Assembly: GCA_903838675.1 (NCBI GenBank)
Contig: CAILZI010000232.1
Span: forward strand, 1-47,147
DNA length: 47,147 bases
DNA from: an uncultured Verrucomicrobiota bacterium
GTDB taxonomy: Bacteria > Verrucomicrobiota > Verrucomicrobiia > Verrucomicrobiales > Verrucomicrobiaceae
Direction of reading: 5' to 3'
The position numbers were made by a program, and so were the translations under genes. A model generated the notes under the pieces. It was not told the origin of the DNA, searched no databases, and saw only the letters and a program-made list of their open reading frames with translations. Below, piece by piece: positions 17,497-26,675 of this stretch. The first letter of the stretch is position 1, and each line of letters opens with the position of its first letter.

Positions 17497-20400
17497 ATGT
17501 CCAGCCTCATCACCGACCTTCCGATCCTCCTCCGCCCGTTCGACGCACGCACCCGTCAGGAGGCCGAACGCCTCGTAGATGATGATGCCGTGAGAGGACT
17601 GGAACTGCTGGAGGATGAAATGATGGCCGAGGTGCGGCTGGATGACCGTCCGGCCCAGGTGCGCTGGCTGCGTGGCGAACATGGCTGGCACGGTGAGACG
17701 GATGTCGATGAAGACGAGGAGTTGGAAAATCTGGCACTCTGCACCACGCTGGTGGCGTTGCAGCGCCGCGAGGCCCGTGGAACGCTGCCTTTAATTCCGG
17801 TGGAGGAGGAGGACTTTGAGCATCTGCTCACCGCCAAGCTCGAACGCCCGCTCACGCCTGATGAGGAAAATTATCTGAGCAAGATGGAGAAGCGCTACGA
17901 ACGCGTGCGCCTTACCGGCAAGATCTTTGACCAGGACATGGTGCGTCTGCATCCGAAGTGGGCGATCCAGAGTCTTGATCCTGTGGCCTTGTGGCCTGAA
18001 GCCCCCAAAACGCTGCGCGAGTTCTGGAACTACATCGCACTCGCACTCGCCGACAAGGGGCTTGCCGTTCCGGCCTTCCTGCGTGGCATGTCCGACATCG
18101 AAGGTACACGTGAAGCTCTGCGCGAATGGAGGCATGCCAGCACGGTGCCGACCTGGCAGAAGCGCATCCGCGAGTTCATTGATTCACGCCAGGATGACCG
18201 GAAAGCCCACCGTCAGCCGCCGCGTGTGTGCGACTTTCGTCTGCTCATTACAGTGAATGATGCGCGCCTGCAGATGCGCCTCGAAGGTGAAACGCCCACG
18301 CCATACATCACGGTCGATGCCGCGCTGCTCGACAATCTTCGTCGCGAACATCGCGACGGACGCATCGTGACTTCAGGCGTTTCGGAACTGCTGTTCGTCT
18401 CCTGTCTGGCGCAGACCGATGAGAACTGGAATGACTCCTTCCGTCTGGAGTCCAAACATCACGCCTTATGGCTCGCCACGCTGTTCCAGCAATCGGCGCT
18501 GCAGGAACGCATGATCAACCTGGATGAATTGCCGTTTCAACGCGTGGCCGAGCCGCTGAGCTGGGTCGCACGCCTGAGCGCCAATGGTCTGAACCTGACC
18601 CTGCAGCTCGAAACTGCGGACGGCACTCCTGCGCCGCTGCCGCTGCGCATTCTGCGCGGGGCGCAGACTTTTTACCTGAGCTCGGACACCTTGTTCAGCG
18701 GCCCGGTCTGGCTGCATGATGACTCCCGCATCGACGCCGGCGTGACGATGCCGTTGGAAGCTCTGGCGACCGCAGAGGGCATCGCCTTCATGCGTGAGAT
18801 CGACATTCCGGTACCGGACGCGATCAAGAGCCGTGTGCGCCATGAAGATCTGCATGTGAACATCACTGCTGCATGCCTGGCCAAGACCTCGCACTCGAGC
18901 GGTGCTGAGTTTGTCACCCTCAAGGCCGAGGCGGTTGATGGTGAAGGACGTGTGCGTGAAATGCTGCGCTTTTCCGGCTGGCAGCCGGTGGATGAAAAAA
19001 AAACGGTTGAAAACGACGACACCATCGTCTGCCGCGACCGTCGTGCCCTGAGAGATGCGGAGGAGCTGATGAACCAGCTCCGCCGGACTTGGGACATGGA
19101 AAATGACGCGTGGCGCGTGCGCATGGCGAAAGATTTCCCAGATGTGTTTCATGCCTGGGCGGCGCAGCTGCCTGAGAACGTGAATCTGAAGACGGATGAA
19201 AGCCTGCAGACCATTCTTGCCGATCCGCTGATCGCACGCGTGCGCATCGAAGCCACGCAGGCGGGCAGCATCGACTGGCTGGATCTGCGCCTGGTGTTTG
19301 ACATCGAAGGCATGGAGCTGAAACCCGCCGACATCCGCCGCCTGATCGCCGCGAAAGGTGATTTCGTGCGACTGGCCGATGGCTCGTGGCGCCGAGTGAA
19401 GCTCGAACTGAGCGATGAGCAGCAGGAGATGCTGGACCGGCTCGGCATCGACCTCAATGAGCACAGCGACGAGACGCACCGACTGCACTGGCGGCAGCTC
19501 GCGCAGGAGAATGCGGCGGAGATCGTCAATCCGAAGGCGTGGAGCAAGATCGTCGAACGCATGGAAGAGGCGAAGCTTGATGCGCGCCCGCCGGTGCCCG
19601 AGGGGCTGAACGTCACGCTGCGTCCTTATCAGGTCGATGGATTTCATTTCCTGACCTACCTCACGTCCAACCGCTTCGGTGGCATCCTGGCTGATGACAT
19701 GGGCCTGGGCAAAACCTTGCAGGCCATCACCTGGGTGCTGTGGCTGCGCTCACGCAAAAAAGCCGACGGTCCGCACCTGCCCGTGCTGGTGGTCTGTCCG
19801 AAATCGGTGCTCGACGTGTGGGCGCTGGAGTTCAAGAAGGGCTCGCCGGATCTGCGGGTGCTCGTGCTGCATGACCGTGATCTGTTTGATCTGAACCTGG
19901 TGATGACGCAGATCGACGTGGTGGTGATGAACTACGCGCAGATGCGCGGATTTGACGGCGAACTCGCCGCCGTGCGCTGGCTTGCAGCGATTCTCGACGA
20001 AGGCCAGCACATCAAGAATCCTGACTCGAAGGCTGCCAAGGCAGCGCGGCAGATTCGTGCCGACAACCGACTGGTGCTGACCGGTACGCCGCTGGAAAAC
20101 CGCCTGCTTGATCTGTGGAGCCTGATGACTTTTGCGACGCCTGGAGCCCTGGGTGAGCGCGCTTACTTCCACCGTCATTTCGACCGCCGCAAAGACCCGC
20201 GTGCCTCGGAGCGTCTGGCGGCACGCCTGCGCCCGTTCCTGCTGCGCCGCACGAAATCCCAGGTGGCCCGCGACCTGCCTTCACGCAGTGAAGAAAACCT
20301 GCTCAGCGAGATGAGCGGACGCCAGGCCGAACTCTACAAAGAGGAGCTGGCCCGTGCGCAGCACATGGTGCTGAACAGCTCCGGCTTTGACATGGTGAAC

Positions 20401-21018
20401 CGCCGCCGCTTTGCCATTCTGCAAGCGCTCACGCGCCTGAGGCAGATCTGCTGCCATCCGGGTCTTGTGGACAAAACTGCGGAGAATGAAGAGAGCGCCA
20501 AGCTCACCTCAACGCTGGAAGTGATTCAGGGGCTGCATGATGAGGGGCACAAGGTGCTACTCTTCAGCCAGTTTGTCTCGATGCTGAAGATCATCCGCAC
20601 CAAGCTGGAGGAGATGAAGCTGCCCTACCATTGGCTCACGGGAGCCAGTACGGACCGTGCGGGCATCGTCAGAGCCTTCCAGGAAGATGATAAAGCCAGT
20701 GTGTTCCTACTGTCCCTCAAAGCGGGTGGCAGCGGTCTCAACCTCACGGCAGCGTCCTACGTCATTTTGTACGATCCGTGGTGGAATCCTGCGGTGGAGA
20801 ACCAGGCGATTGACCGTGCGCACCGCATCGGGCAGACGCAGCCTGTCATGGCCTACCGGATGCTGACGAAGAGCACGATCGAGGAAAAGATCATGACGCT
20901 GCAGCACAAGAAGAACCTCATGGTGAACAATGTCCTGGGCGAAGGCGGGTTTACCAATCTGCTGCAGAAGGAAGATTTCGATTTCTTGTTTGATATTGAG
21001 GCGGAGAAAGTCGCGTAG
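17497..21018 (+). CDS. Large SNF2-family ATPase
   Basis: A 1173-aa protein. The helicase core occupies about residues 705-1165: Walker A DDMGLGKT near 735, a Walker B variant DEGQ near 832 (the neighbour has DEAQ), TGTPLENR, AGGSGLNLTAASYVI and NQAIDRAHRIGQ. The first 700 residues form a long acidic accessory region without a domain I can name; it contains DEDEELENL near 72 and a second SNF2-associated-like region before the core (LDRLGIDLNEHSDETHRLHWRQLAQENA). It is the same superfamily as the divergent neighbour but only related through the core, so it is an old rather than recent duplication. It probably acts in DNA or RNA-polymerase remodelling. A 7-bp hairpin lies about 20 bp after the stop. 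Confidence 0.92.
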   Translation: MSSLITDLPILLRPFDARTRQEAERLVDDDAVRGLELLEDEMMAEVRLDDRPAQVRWLRGEHGWHGETDVDEDEELENLALCTTLVALQRREARGTLPLIPVEEEDFEHLLTAKLERPLTPDEENYLSKMEKRYERVRLTGKIFDQDMVRLHPKWAIQSLDPVALWPEAPKTLREFWNYIALALADKGLAVPAFLRGMSDIEGTREALREWRHASTVPTWQKRIREFIDSRQDDRKAHRQPPRVCDFRLLITVNDARLQMRLEGETPTPYITVDAALLDNLRREHRDGRIVTSGVSELLFVSCLAQTDENWNDSFRLESKHHALWLATLFQQSALQERMINLDELPFQRVAEPLSWVARLSANGLNLTLQLETADGTPAPLPLRILRGAQTFYLSSDTLFSGPVWLHDDSRIDAGVTMPLEALATAEGIAFMREIDIPVPDAIKSRVRHEDLHVNITAACLAKTSHSSGAEFVTLKAEAVDGEGRVREMLRFSGWQPVDEKKTVENDDTIVCRDRRALRDAEELMNQLRRTWDMENDAWRVRMAKDFPDVFHAWAAQLPENVNLKTDESLQTILADPLIARVRIEATQAGSIDWLDLRLVFDIEGMELKPADIRRLIAAKGDFVRLADGSWRRVKLELSDEQQEMLDRLGIDLNEHSDETHRLHWRQLAQENAAEIVNPKAWSKIVERMEEAKLDARPPVPEGLNVTLRPYQVDGFHFLTYLTSNRFGGILADDMGLGKTLQAITWVLWLRSRKKADGPHLPVLVVCPKSVLDVWALEFKKGSPDLRVLVLHDRDLFDLNLVMTQIDVVVMNYAQMRGFDGELAAVRWLAAILDEGQHIKNPDSKAAKAARQIRADNRLVLTGTPLENRLLDLWSLMTFATPGALGERAYFHRHFDRRKDPRASERLAARLRPFLLRRTKSQVARDLPSRSEENLLSEMSGRQAELYKEELARAQHMVLNSSGFDMVNRRRFAILQALTRLRQICCHPGLVDKTAENEESAKLTSTLEVIQGLHDEGHKVLLFSQFVSMLKIIRTKLEEMKLPYHWLTGASTDRAGIVRAFQEDDKASVFLLSLKAGGSGLNLTAASYVILYDPWWNPAVENQAIDRAHRIGQTQPVMAYRMLTKSTIEEKIMTLQHKKNLMVNNVLGEGGFTNLLQKEDFDFLFDIEAEKVA

Positions 21019-21437
21019 AGGCTGAAAGATCATGGCCTGGCGCGACTCCGCGCCAACAGAGTCGGGAGGTTTGGCGTAGCAGCTTCTGGAAGATGCGAAA
21101 TAACAGCGCGCCAAACACGCCCAAGCTACGTCCGGACTTGCGCCTCATCAGCCGCTCTATTACTCACCACCGACAACCAGAGAAAGCATCCCAGCATTTC
21201 AAAAACGCACGATCAACGCTCTTAACTGAGTGCCATACATGCATGGGCCTTTGGTGCTGCACTGATGTATGGTGGCAGGGGGCAAGCTGGCCTGATGGTC
21301 GGAAACGTGACGAGTGATGGAGGCGGAAAGAGCCCTTCTGCATCATGATTGGTGTTCTCAAGGACGATGTGAAGGTTCAACCTGCCCAATGGGGAAAATT
21401 TTCTTGTAGGATTTCTCCTGTCCAATTAAAAACGCTT
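21019..21437. other. Intergenic stretch with hairpin
   Basis: This gap of about 420 bp has no gene I can support. At 21038-21055 there is a perfect 7-bp stem (TGGCGCG / CGCGCCA, 4-nt loop) just after the SNF2 stop; it lacks a U-run and could be a stabilising hairpin or weak terminator. The remainder presumably holds the promoter of the SUMF1 gene, for which no consensus is visible. Confidence 0.5.
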
Positions 21438-22751
21438 ATGATGACGTCTTTCGCTTCCACGCTCCATGTCTGCTCACGTCACCATGCGAAGCATTGCATG
21501 CGAGGCTCAAAGCTCCTTCCTGCGGTCCTGTTCGCTGTCTTCCTCACCGCGCTCTACGCTGCTCCGCCTCCGGAGTTGGCGGCTTTGCAGCAGCAGTATG
21601 CATTTGTCGTCGCAGAACGAGTGACCAGCCCGCATAACACGGGCATTGAAGCTCTGAACGCCAAGTTCCTCATTGCGCTGACCAATGCCGGTGAAGAGGC
21701 AAAAAAGGCCGGGAAGCTGCCTGAGGCTCTGGCGATTGAGGAGGATAAGAAGCTCATCGCCAGCAAGCAGCCGCTGCCTGAAAAAGATGATGATACGACG
21801 CCGGCTTCCTTGAGCAAGCTGCATGCCGTTTACCGTTTGGAGTCGGCGAAGCTCGCCCAGCAGCGCACGGCAGCCCATGCCGCCCTGCTGCCTGCCTACA
21901 CTGCGAAGCTGAAAGAGCTGGAGATCACGCTGACCAAAGGGGACCGCCTGGCGGAGGCGAAGGAAGTCATGCAGTATCGTGAAGGACTGGGGGCAGAACC
22001 ATCGCCTGCCGTGACAGGAAAAGAGTTCACCAACAGTCTCGGTATGAAATTTGTACCTGTGAAGGGCACTGCGGTGCTGTTCTGCATTCATGAGACGCGC
22101 TTCAAAGACTACGACACTTATGCTACGGAGGTTCGGAGCGTCAACGACGCCTGGAAAGACCAGAGCGTCAACGGCTACACCCCGGCAGAAAACAAAGAGG
22201 AGCATCCGGTCGTGCGAGTGAGCTGGGTAGACGCTCAGGGATTTTGTTCATGGTTGAGCAAGAAAGAAGGCAAGACCTACCGCCTCCCCACGGATCAGGA
22301 ATGGAGCTACGCAGCCGGTGTCGGACGTGAAGAGAAGTGGAAGCAGGGTACGACTCCTGCCACGGTCGTCAAAAACCAGACGGATCTCCCCTGGGGCAGC
22401 AAGTGGCCGCCACCGAAAGGCCAGGGAAACTATTCCGACCAGAGCCGGAAGACGAAGGCCCCCAACAGCGAGGCGACTTATCTCGATGGTTATGACGACG
22501 GTTTTCCAACCACGGCACCTGTCATGAGCTTCAAGCCAAACAAGCTCGGCCTCTTCGATCTGAGCGGTAATGTGTGGGAATGGTGTGAGGACTGGTATGA
22601 CAACACCCAAAAGGACCGAGTACTTAGGGGTGGTTCGTGGAGCAGTCCTGATCGTGGTGATCTGTTATCTTCAAATCGACTCCATAACACCCCTGATCTG
22701 CGCTTTGCTGACCGTGGTTTCCGAGTGGTGCTGGAACAAAAGGCTCCGTAA
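21438..22751 (+). CDS. SUMF1/FGE-sulfatase-domain exported protein
   Basis: A formylglycine-generating-enzyme-like (SUMF1) protein. ATG 21438 gives 437 aa; ATG 21498 is an equally good alternative because it begins an ideal signal peptide (MRGSKLLPAVLFAVFLTALYA). No ribosome-binding site favours either. A helical N-terminal half (about 40-190, many Ala/Glu/Lys) precedes the SUMF1 domain, recognisable from NSLGMKFVPVKG, HPVVRVSWVDAQGFCSWLS, YRLPTDQEWSYAAG, LGLFDLSGNVWEWCEDWY, VLRGGSW and FRVVL. Such exported PVC proteins are usually not true sulfatase activators but C-type-lectin-like binding or regulatory proteins. The cysteine pair of genuine FGE is not evident, so enzyme activity is doubtful. 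It is monocistronic, with about 2 kb of repeats after it. Confidence 0.88.
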   Translation: MMTSFASTLHVCSRHHAKHCMRGSKLLPAVLFAVFLTALYAAPPPELAALQQQYAFVVAERVTSPHNTGIEALNAKFLIALTNAGEEAKKAGKLPEALAIEEDKKLIASKQPLPEKDDDTTPASLSKLHAVYRLESAKLAQQRTAAHAALLPAYTAKLKELEITLTKGDRLAEAKEVMQYREGLGAEPSPAVTGKEFTNSLGMKFVPVKGTAVLFCIHETRFKDYDTYATEVRSVNDAWKDQSVNGYTPAENKEEHPVVRVSWVDAQGFCSWLSKKEGKTYRLPTDQEWSYAAGVGREEKWKQGTTPATVVKNQTDLPWGSKWPPPKGQGNYSDQSRKTKAPNSEATYLDGYDDGFPTTAPVMSFKPNKLGLFDLSGNVWEWCEDWYDNTQKDRVLRGGSWSSPDRGDLLSSNRLHNTPDLRFADRGFRVVLEQKAP

Positions 22752-23359
22752 CGGGCTGGTTTATTCTCCGGCCAGGCTTAGGCAGCCGGATTCAAGAGGC
22801 TCTCCGCGCATGCTGCCTCAGGCGATCACTTCACTGCTTTGGCAATCACCGCCGGGGCAATGGCCTTTGTCATATTAACGTCACGGATGGCCGGAGCTCA
22901 GGGCGTGAATTCGGCCGCTTTATTGAGCCTTGCGCAATAGACTGACAAGAAGAGCGTTCCTTATGGAAGTAGACTCGGTGCCTGAATGCGGCAAACTTGC
23001 TGCGGAGTTCATTGCAGACGCTGCTGGCAGGCTTGAAGTGTGGCGGAGTGCAGGGTTTGCTTCCCGGATTGACTGCCAGAACCCAGGGGAGCACTCGCTA
23101 AAGCTCGGCACCCCTGGGCTGAAATACGGAAGGCCGTTGGCCTTCAAGGCAAGGATGTCAGTCTATTATGCAAGTCTCAATAGAAACTACATGCGTCCAA
23201 CAGCATTCCAACTTTGTTTGATTTTGCCGAAAGTAAAAAGCTGCATACATGTCAGAATTGTCCCCAACTGGTGAGACTCGGCGTCAAACTCACGGAGACA
23301 GCACGTCCATGTTCGGCATGGAGGGTGGCATGGTGGAGAGAAAGAACGTGTTCCCGCGC

Positions 23360-23383
23360 CCCTTCAGGGCGCTGCCTGAAGGG
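23360..23383. repeat. Perfect 9-bp inverted repeat
   Basis: CCCTTCAGG and CCTGAAGGG flank a 6-nt loop. No U-run follows. It probably belongs to the REP-like repeats of this region rather than ending a gene, because the nearest gene stop is 600 bp upstream. Confidence 0.6.
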
Positions 23384-23690
23384 AGGAGGCGCGGTGGGTT
23401 GTGAGACCCAGGGCTTGGCGCTGCGTGCCTGCGCCCTGGGCTGACTCCGTGGGTCTTTCAGACCCGATGAGGTGAGGTGATTTGAGGGCGGAAGTTGGGT
23501 TCGGCGGGGTGGTTTAAGCTGGCTGCTGCGTTCGAGTGTTTTGTGGTGAGCGTGAGCTGAAAAGACTGCGAACCAGCATCAGCTCCCGCATTTGGGTGCT
23601 TCCTGGCATGCGCCGTCAACCGTGCCACCGAAAGCGGCAGCCCATTCTTCGCTCTGCGAGCTACGAAGGACGGGCTGCGCTTTTCCCTTC

Positions 23691-24262
23691 GCTAAAAGCT
23701 ACGAAGCACCTGAACTCAAGGCGGCTAGTTTCTGGAACGGAGGGTAACAGGGGGAGGGTTATTTGGGAGCCGCTTGCACGAACGACGTTTCCAGATTCCG
23801 GCTAAAGCCGGGACTACAATACGTGCGCTGGCTGGCTTCAGATCTGGGGTGATGCGGGGCATCACCAGAGCGGGCTAAAGCCCGAACTACGAACTCAGAG
23901 GAGTCGGGAGAGTGCGAGGATGTTATTCGGGAGGACAGGCTGCGCTTCCCCCTTCGCTCTGCGAGTTTCCTACTTCGCTAAAAGCTACAAAGCACCTGAA
24001 CTCAAGGCGGCTAGTTTGTGGAACGGAGGGTAACAGGGGGAGGGTTATTTGGGAGCCGCTTGCACGAAGTCAGTTTCCAGATTCCGGCTAAAGCCAGGAC
24101 TACAATACGTGCTCTGGCTGGCTTCAGATCTGGGGTGATGCGGAGCTTCCGGAACGGGCTTCTTCCTTCCCTAAAGCTACGGAGGACACGAAAGCCCGAA
24201 CTACGTACTCTGAAAAGCTGCGAAGATGTTACTGGGGAGGACAGGCTGCGCTTCCCCCCTTT
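23691..24262. repeat. Tandem duplication, 286-bp period
   Basis: Two adjacent units, about 23691-23976 and 23977-24262, start with GCTAAAAGCTAC and agree closely over the first 167 bp and again near their ends (AAAGCCCGAACTAC ... GAGGACAGGCTGCGCTTCC). The middles have diverged with small indels. Each unit contains palindromic GGCTAAAGCC-type cores. No open frame is preserved, so this is non-coding duplication. Confidence 0.85.
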
Positions 24263-24424
24263 GATCTGACCATTCTTCGCCAGGCGGTGTTTGAAAACCC
24301 GTTACACGGCTGGCGCAGTCAGGTTCGGAAGTGGCGGCGTTTTGTGCCACCGCTAAGCGGTTCCACCGATTGCATGGGCGCGGGTTATGCATATCCGTGG
24401 GTTGGCACCCACGGCTACGGTAAT

Positions 24425-24699
24425 GCCAGCGCTACGCGCTTTCGGAGCGAGGCTGCGTGGGGAATGAAGTCTGCCGTGAGGGCATCCGTTTATACTGCCC
24501 CTTCCTGAAGGTTTTCAAACACAGCCGAGAGACTGCAAGATCAGGAGTTGCCGCGAATTGAATTGCCAGTACTACGCGCTTTCGGAGAGGGGCTGCGTGG
24601 GGAATGAAGTCTGTCATGAGGGCAGCCGTTTACACTGCCGCTCCCTGAAGGTTTTCAAACGCAGCCGAGAGACTGCAAGATCAGGAGTTGCCGCGAGTT
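24425..24699. repeat. Tandem duplication, 140-bp period
   Basis: Two units, about 24425-24559 and 24565-24699, both run from GCCAG(C/T)-(G/A)CTACGCGCTTTCGG to GTTGCCGCGA(A/G)TT, with roughly ten substitutions. The second ends 34 bp before the tRNA gene. It is unrelated in sequence to the 286-bp repeat. No coding potential is conserved. Confidence 0.85.
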
Positions 24700-24733
24700 C
24701 GGTGCGATGCATAATCGCGGGCTCCGTGCGCAC

Positions 24734-24807
<74 letters not shown>

Positions 24808-24808
<1 letters not shown>

Positions 24809-24827
24809 CATTGATAACCAATGATTT
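24808..24827 (+). terminator. Weak element-supplied terminator after the tRNA
   Basis: TCATTG / CAATGA form a 6-bp stem with a 5-nt ATAAC loop, followed by only three T residues. The chromosomal sequence that originally followed the tRNA, now right of attR, has a run of six T residues that probably served as the native terminator. Confidence 0.35.
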
Positions 24828-24858
24828 GCGCACTGTTTCAGCGCCATGGAAAAAAGTG

Positions 24859-24882
24859 TGCTTGGACACTTCTTGGACACTT
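24859..24882 (+). promoter_or_regulatory. Left putative integrase arm sites
   Basis: Two contiguous copies of CTTGGACACTT (24861-24871 and 24872-24882), preceded by TG, starting 50 bp inside the left att core. The same 24-bp arrangement occurs at the right end at 34867-34890 and nowhere else I noticed. Paired direct repeats inside both ends are typical of arm-type sites bound by the N-terminal domain of tyrosine integrases. Confidence 0.65.
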
Positions 24883-24953
24883 CTTCAACGCAAGTTGGTC
24901 TCAAAGCATCATATCTGTGGAATCACTTCCCGGTAATGTCGGAGGGATAACAA

Positions 24954-25880
24954 TTGGCGGAAGTGCGAAAGTATTGTCTTTTTAAAGATACAATTCTTAG
25001 TCTCCCTATACCCATGCCTCACGATTCTAAAATCCATCTCTTTACGACTGCCTACTCCAATGGCCCCATTCCATTAATCGAGAGACTGAAACGTATTTAT
25101 GCACTCGATATCGAAAAAAGGGCACGCCTCATTGAAGGACGGCATTTCCGTTTGGATGATCTGAACGTGGAGAATCCAGACTTTATAAAGATGAACATCA
25201 TTAAGCTGCGGCTTGATGAAGGGCCAGGAAAAGCCAGCTTGAAAAAACATGTCAGCGGCATCGGTTTAGAGAAAGATGAGGGCTTTGCTGAGGAAACAGC
25301 GGCAATTTATATCCCAAGTTCAGAGCGCTGGCTGGTGCAATACAATCATCATGGCCCAAGGGCTTCGGCTATCGCGGAATACATTGCTGATTTAGAACAG
25401 CCATTCTCTGCATTTGAACTCGCTCCGGTATGGAGAACCGACGTAATGACTGAACTGCGGCGTCGTGACATTCGCACAAAATTGCAAGTTAAGATTAGCC
25501 CGAGTTCACTTAAACAGCTCGCTGAAGATGGGGCAACGGGCCTTTCCGATGCCCTTAAAATGGCGAACAAAACAGGTGCCGACACAATCGACATCACAAT
25601 ATCGGTTAGCAGAGGCAAAGCGTTTGGAGGTGCTATTGATACTTGGCTGTCATGGTTCTCACGCATAAGAGCCTCGACACAAGTGGAGGCGGTCGAGAAA
25701 TTTGTTTTAACCGCAAAGGGAGACGGAGTTCGCTCAAAGGATATCGACTTGTTGGCCCCCAGATTGGAGGGAACGGTTACTCTTCAGGCGGGACCGGACA
25801 GGCGTTTGCCACTTGAACTTCGCTGGGGAGCGCTAGAATCGGTATGGAACGGCTGGAAGTCGTCGTATTCCCAAAAATGA
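24954..25880 (+). CDS. Unknown 308-aa soluble protein, element cargo
   Basis: I do not recognise the family. The start is TTG 24954, favoured because a strong ribosome-binding site GGAGGG ends 7 nt upstream; ATG 25014 is an alternative that removes 20 residues. There is no signal peptide or membrane segment. The protein is mixed alpha/beta with a charged N-terminal half (LDIEKRARLIEGRHFRLDDLN) and a central IYIPSSERWLVQYNHHGPRASAIAEYI segment; no catalytic motif is evident. The stop overlaps the start of the next gene (ATGA, 25877-25880), so synthesis of the two proteins is coupled. The gene is AT rich compared with neighbours, as expected of acquired DNA. Its position between the att site and the putative origin is a cargo slot. 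A defence role is a guess from context only. Confidence 0.8.
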   Translation: MAEVRKYCLFKDTILSLPIPMPHDSKIHLFTTAYSNGPIPLIERLKRIYALDIEKRARLIEGRHFRLDDLNVENPDFIKMNIIKLRLDEGPGKASLKKHVSGIGLEKDEGFAEETAAIYIPSSERWLVQYNHHGPRASAIAEYIADLEQPFSAFELAPVWRTDVMTELRRRDIRTKLQVKISPSSLKQLAEDGATGLSDALKMANKTGADTIDITISVSRGKAFGGAIDTWLSWFSRIRASTQVEAVEKFVLTAKGDGVRSKDIDLLAPRLEGTVTLQAGPDRRLPLELRWGALESVWNGWKSSYSQK

Positions 25881-26311
25881 ACGCCACAGCAGAAAAGTTG
25901 TACCCGGCTGGGCTTGGCATTGTAGTTGGTGCCGCCGTTGGCTTTGCTGCGTTCAAAAGTGGTGATGTGAAATTTTTTCCCAGTGATGCTGATATTCTGG
26001 GATCTTCGATCAGTCTCGCGGCCATATTTGCGGGGTTTTTAGCCACGGCCAAGTCTATGCTCATCTCCATCGACACCCCAACGATGCAAGAACTTAAGAA
26101 AACCCGTTTTTACAGCTTGCTGCTCGATTACCTAGCATCGGCCATATGGGCCGCACTCATTCTGTGCGTTTTCTGCCTTGCTGGTTACTTCGTCAAGGAT
26201 CGTGAAAAGCTTTGGTGGTTTGCAGGTTTATGGTCAGCCTTAGCGGTTTTCAGTCTGGCGACTTGGTTTCGTGTAACGCAAATATTCCTTCAGCTAATGA
26301 AGTTGAGGTGA
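25877..26311 (+). CDS. Small four-helix membrane protein coupled to upstream gene
   Basis: I start at ATG 25877 (144 aa) because it forms an ATGA overlap with the upstream stop; a start at 25844 would add 11 residues. Four hydrophobic segments lie at about 10-26, 40-58, 84-103 and 112-130, with a short basic loop (TMQELKKTRFYS) between the second and third and a basic C terminus. I recognise no family. A cytosolic protein paired with a small multi-spanning membrane protein is a layout shared by several two-gene anti-phage or toxin systems in which the membrane partner is the effector, but no sequence motif here proves this. Confidence 0.8.
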   Translation: MNATAEKLYPAGLGIVVGAAVGFAAFKSGDVKFFPSDADILGSSISLAAIFAGFLATAKSMLISIDTPTMQELKKTRFYSLLLDYLASAIWAALILCVFCLAGYFVKDREKLWWFAGLWSALAVFSLATWFRVTQIFLQLMKLR

Positions 26312-26450
26312 TTTGACGCACCAGATGCCTCCGTGGTCGGCTTGAGCATAAGAAGCTTTGTTTTGATCGGCATCGTGATGTGCTTCGCTGATACGCGCTC
26401 ACCATCCCCAAACTCATGCTCGTTGCAGACGCAAAGCCACGCCTGAAAAG

Positions 26451-26640
26451 ACATTGCCACGCTGGAAGCCCTGTAGAATCAGGGATCGTGGCAAAGTGGC
26501 GAATTACCCCCGTAGTTCCCCGCCCCTGTTGCCGTTACAGCCTGCCGTGATGGGTTCCCCTTCAATAGTTCTCAGATAACCATCCTCATCACCACTTTGC
26601 CACAAACCGAGCAAATACAAGGCTTCCAGCGTGGCAATGT
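26451..26640. repeat. Large interrupted palindrome
   Basis: Outer arms 26451-26470 and 26621-26640 are perfect 20-bp inverted copies (ACATTGCCACGCTGGAAGCC and its complement). Inner arms 26488-26499 and 26592-26603 are perfect 12-bp inverted copies (GTGGCAAAGTGG / CCACTTTGCCAC). The spacers between outer and inner arms are exactly 17 nt on both sides, and 92 nt lie in the middle. A separate local hairpin (GCCACG/CGTGGC with CCCTG/CAGGG) overlaps the left arm. GTGGCAA recurs again at 26651. No target-site duplication is visible, so it is not an obvious MITE. Confidence 0.8.
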
Positions 26641-26675
26641 GTGGTGAAGGTGGCAAAGCCAGAGGTGCAATCGAG

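Larger units (their letters stand above)
22752..24733. other. Gene-free repeat-rich region left of the tRNA
   Basis: Nearly 2 kb without a supportable gene; the few open frames have low-complexity composition and no recognisable protein. It contains AAGGCC/GGCCTT around 23130-23145, a perfect 9-bp stem CCCTTCAGG/CCTGAAGGG at 23360-23383, a CCCAGGGC/GCCCTGGG pair shortly after it, several palindromic units of the form GGCTAAAGCC followed by GGACTAC or GAACTAC, and two tandem duplications listed separately. The pattern resembles REP-type repeats mobilised by RAYT transposases, although no RAYT gene is in the window. Confidence 0.7.

Noticed and set aside
22930..23274. 114-codon open frame after the SUMF1 gene
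   Set aside because: No ribosome-binding site, no known family, and it runs through hairpin repeats.
23691..24699. Possible CRISPR array in the repeat region
   Set aside because: There are only two copies each of 286- and 140-bp units, without short repeats, unique spacers or cas genes.
26451..26640. Interrupted palindrome as a MITE
   Set aside because: No flanking target duplication, and the symmetric inner arms plus neighbouring repeats fit an origin better.
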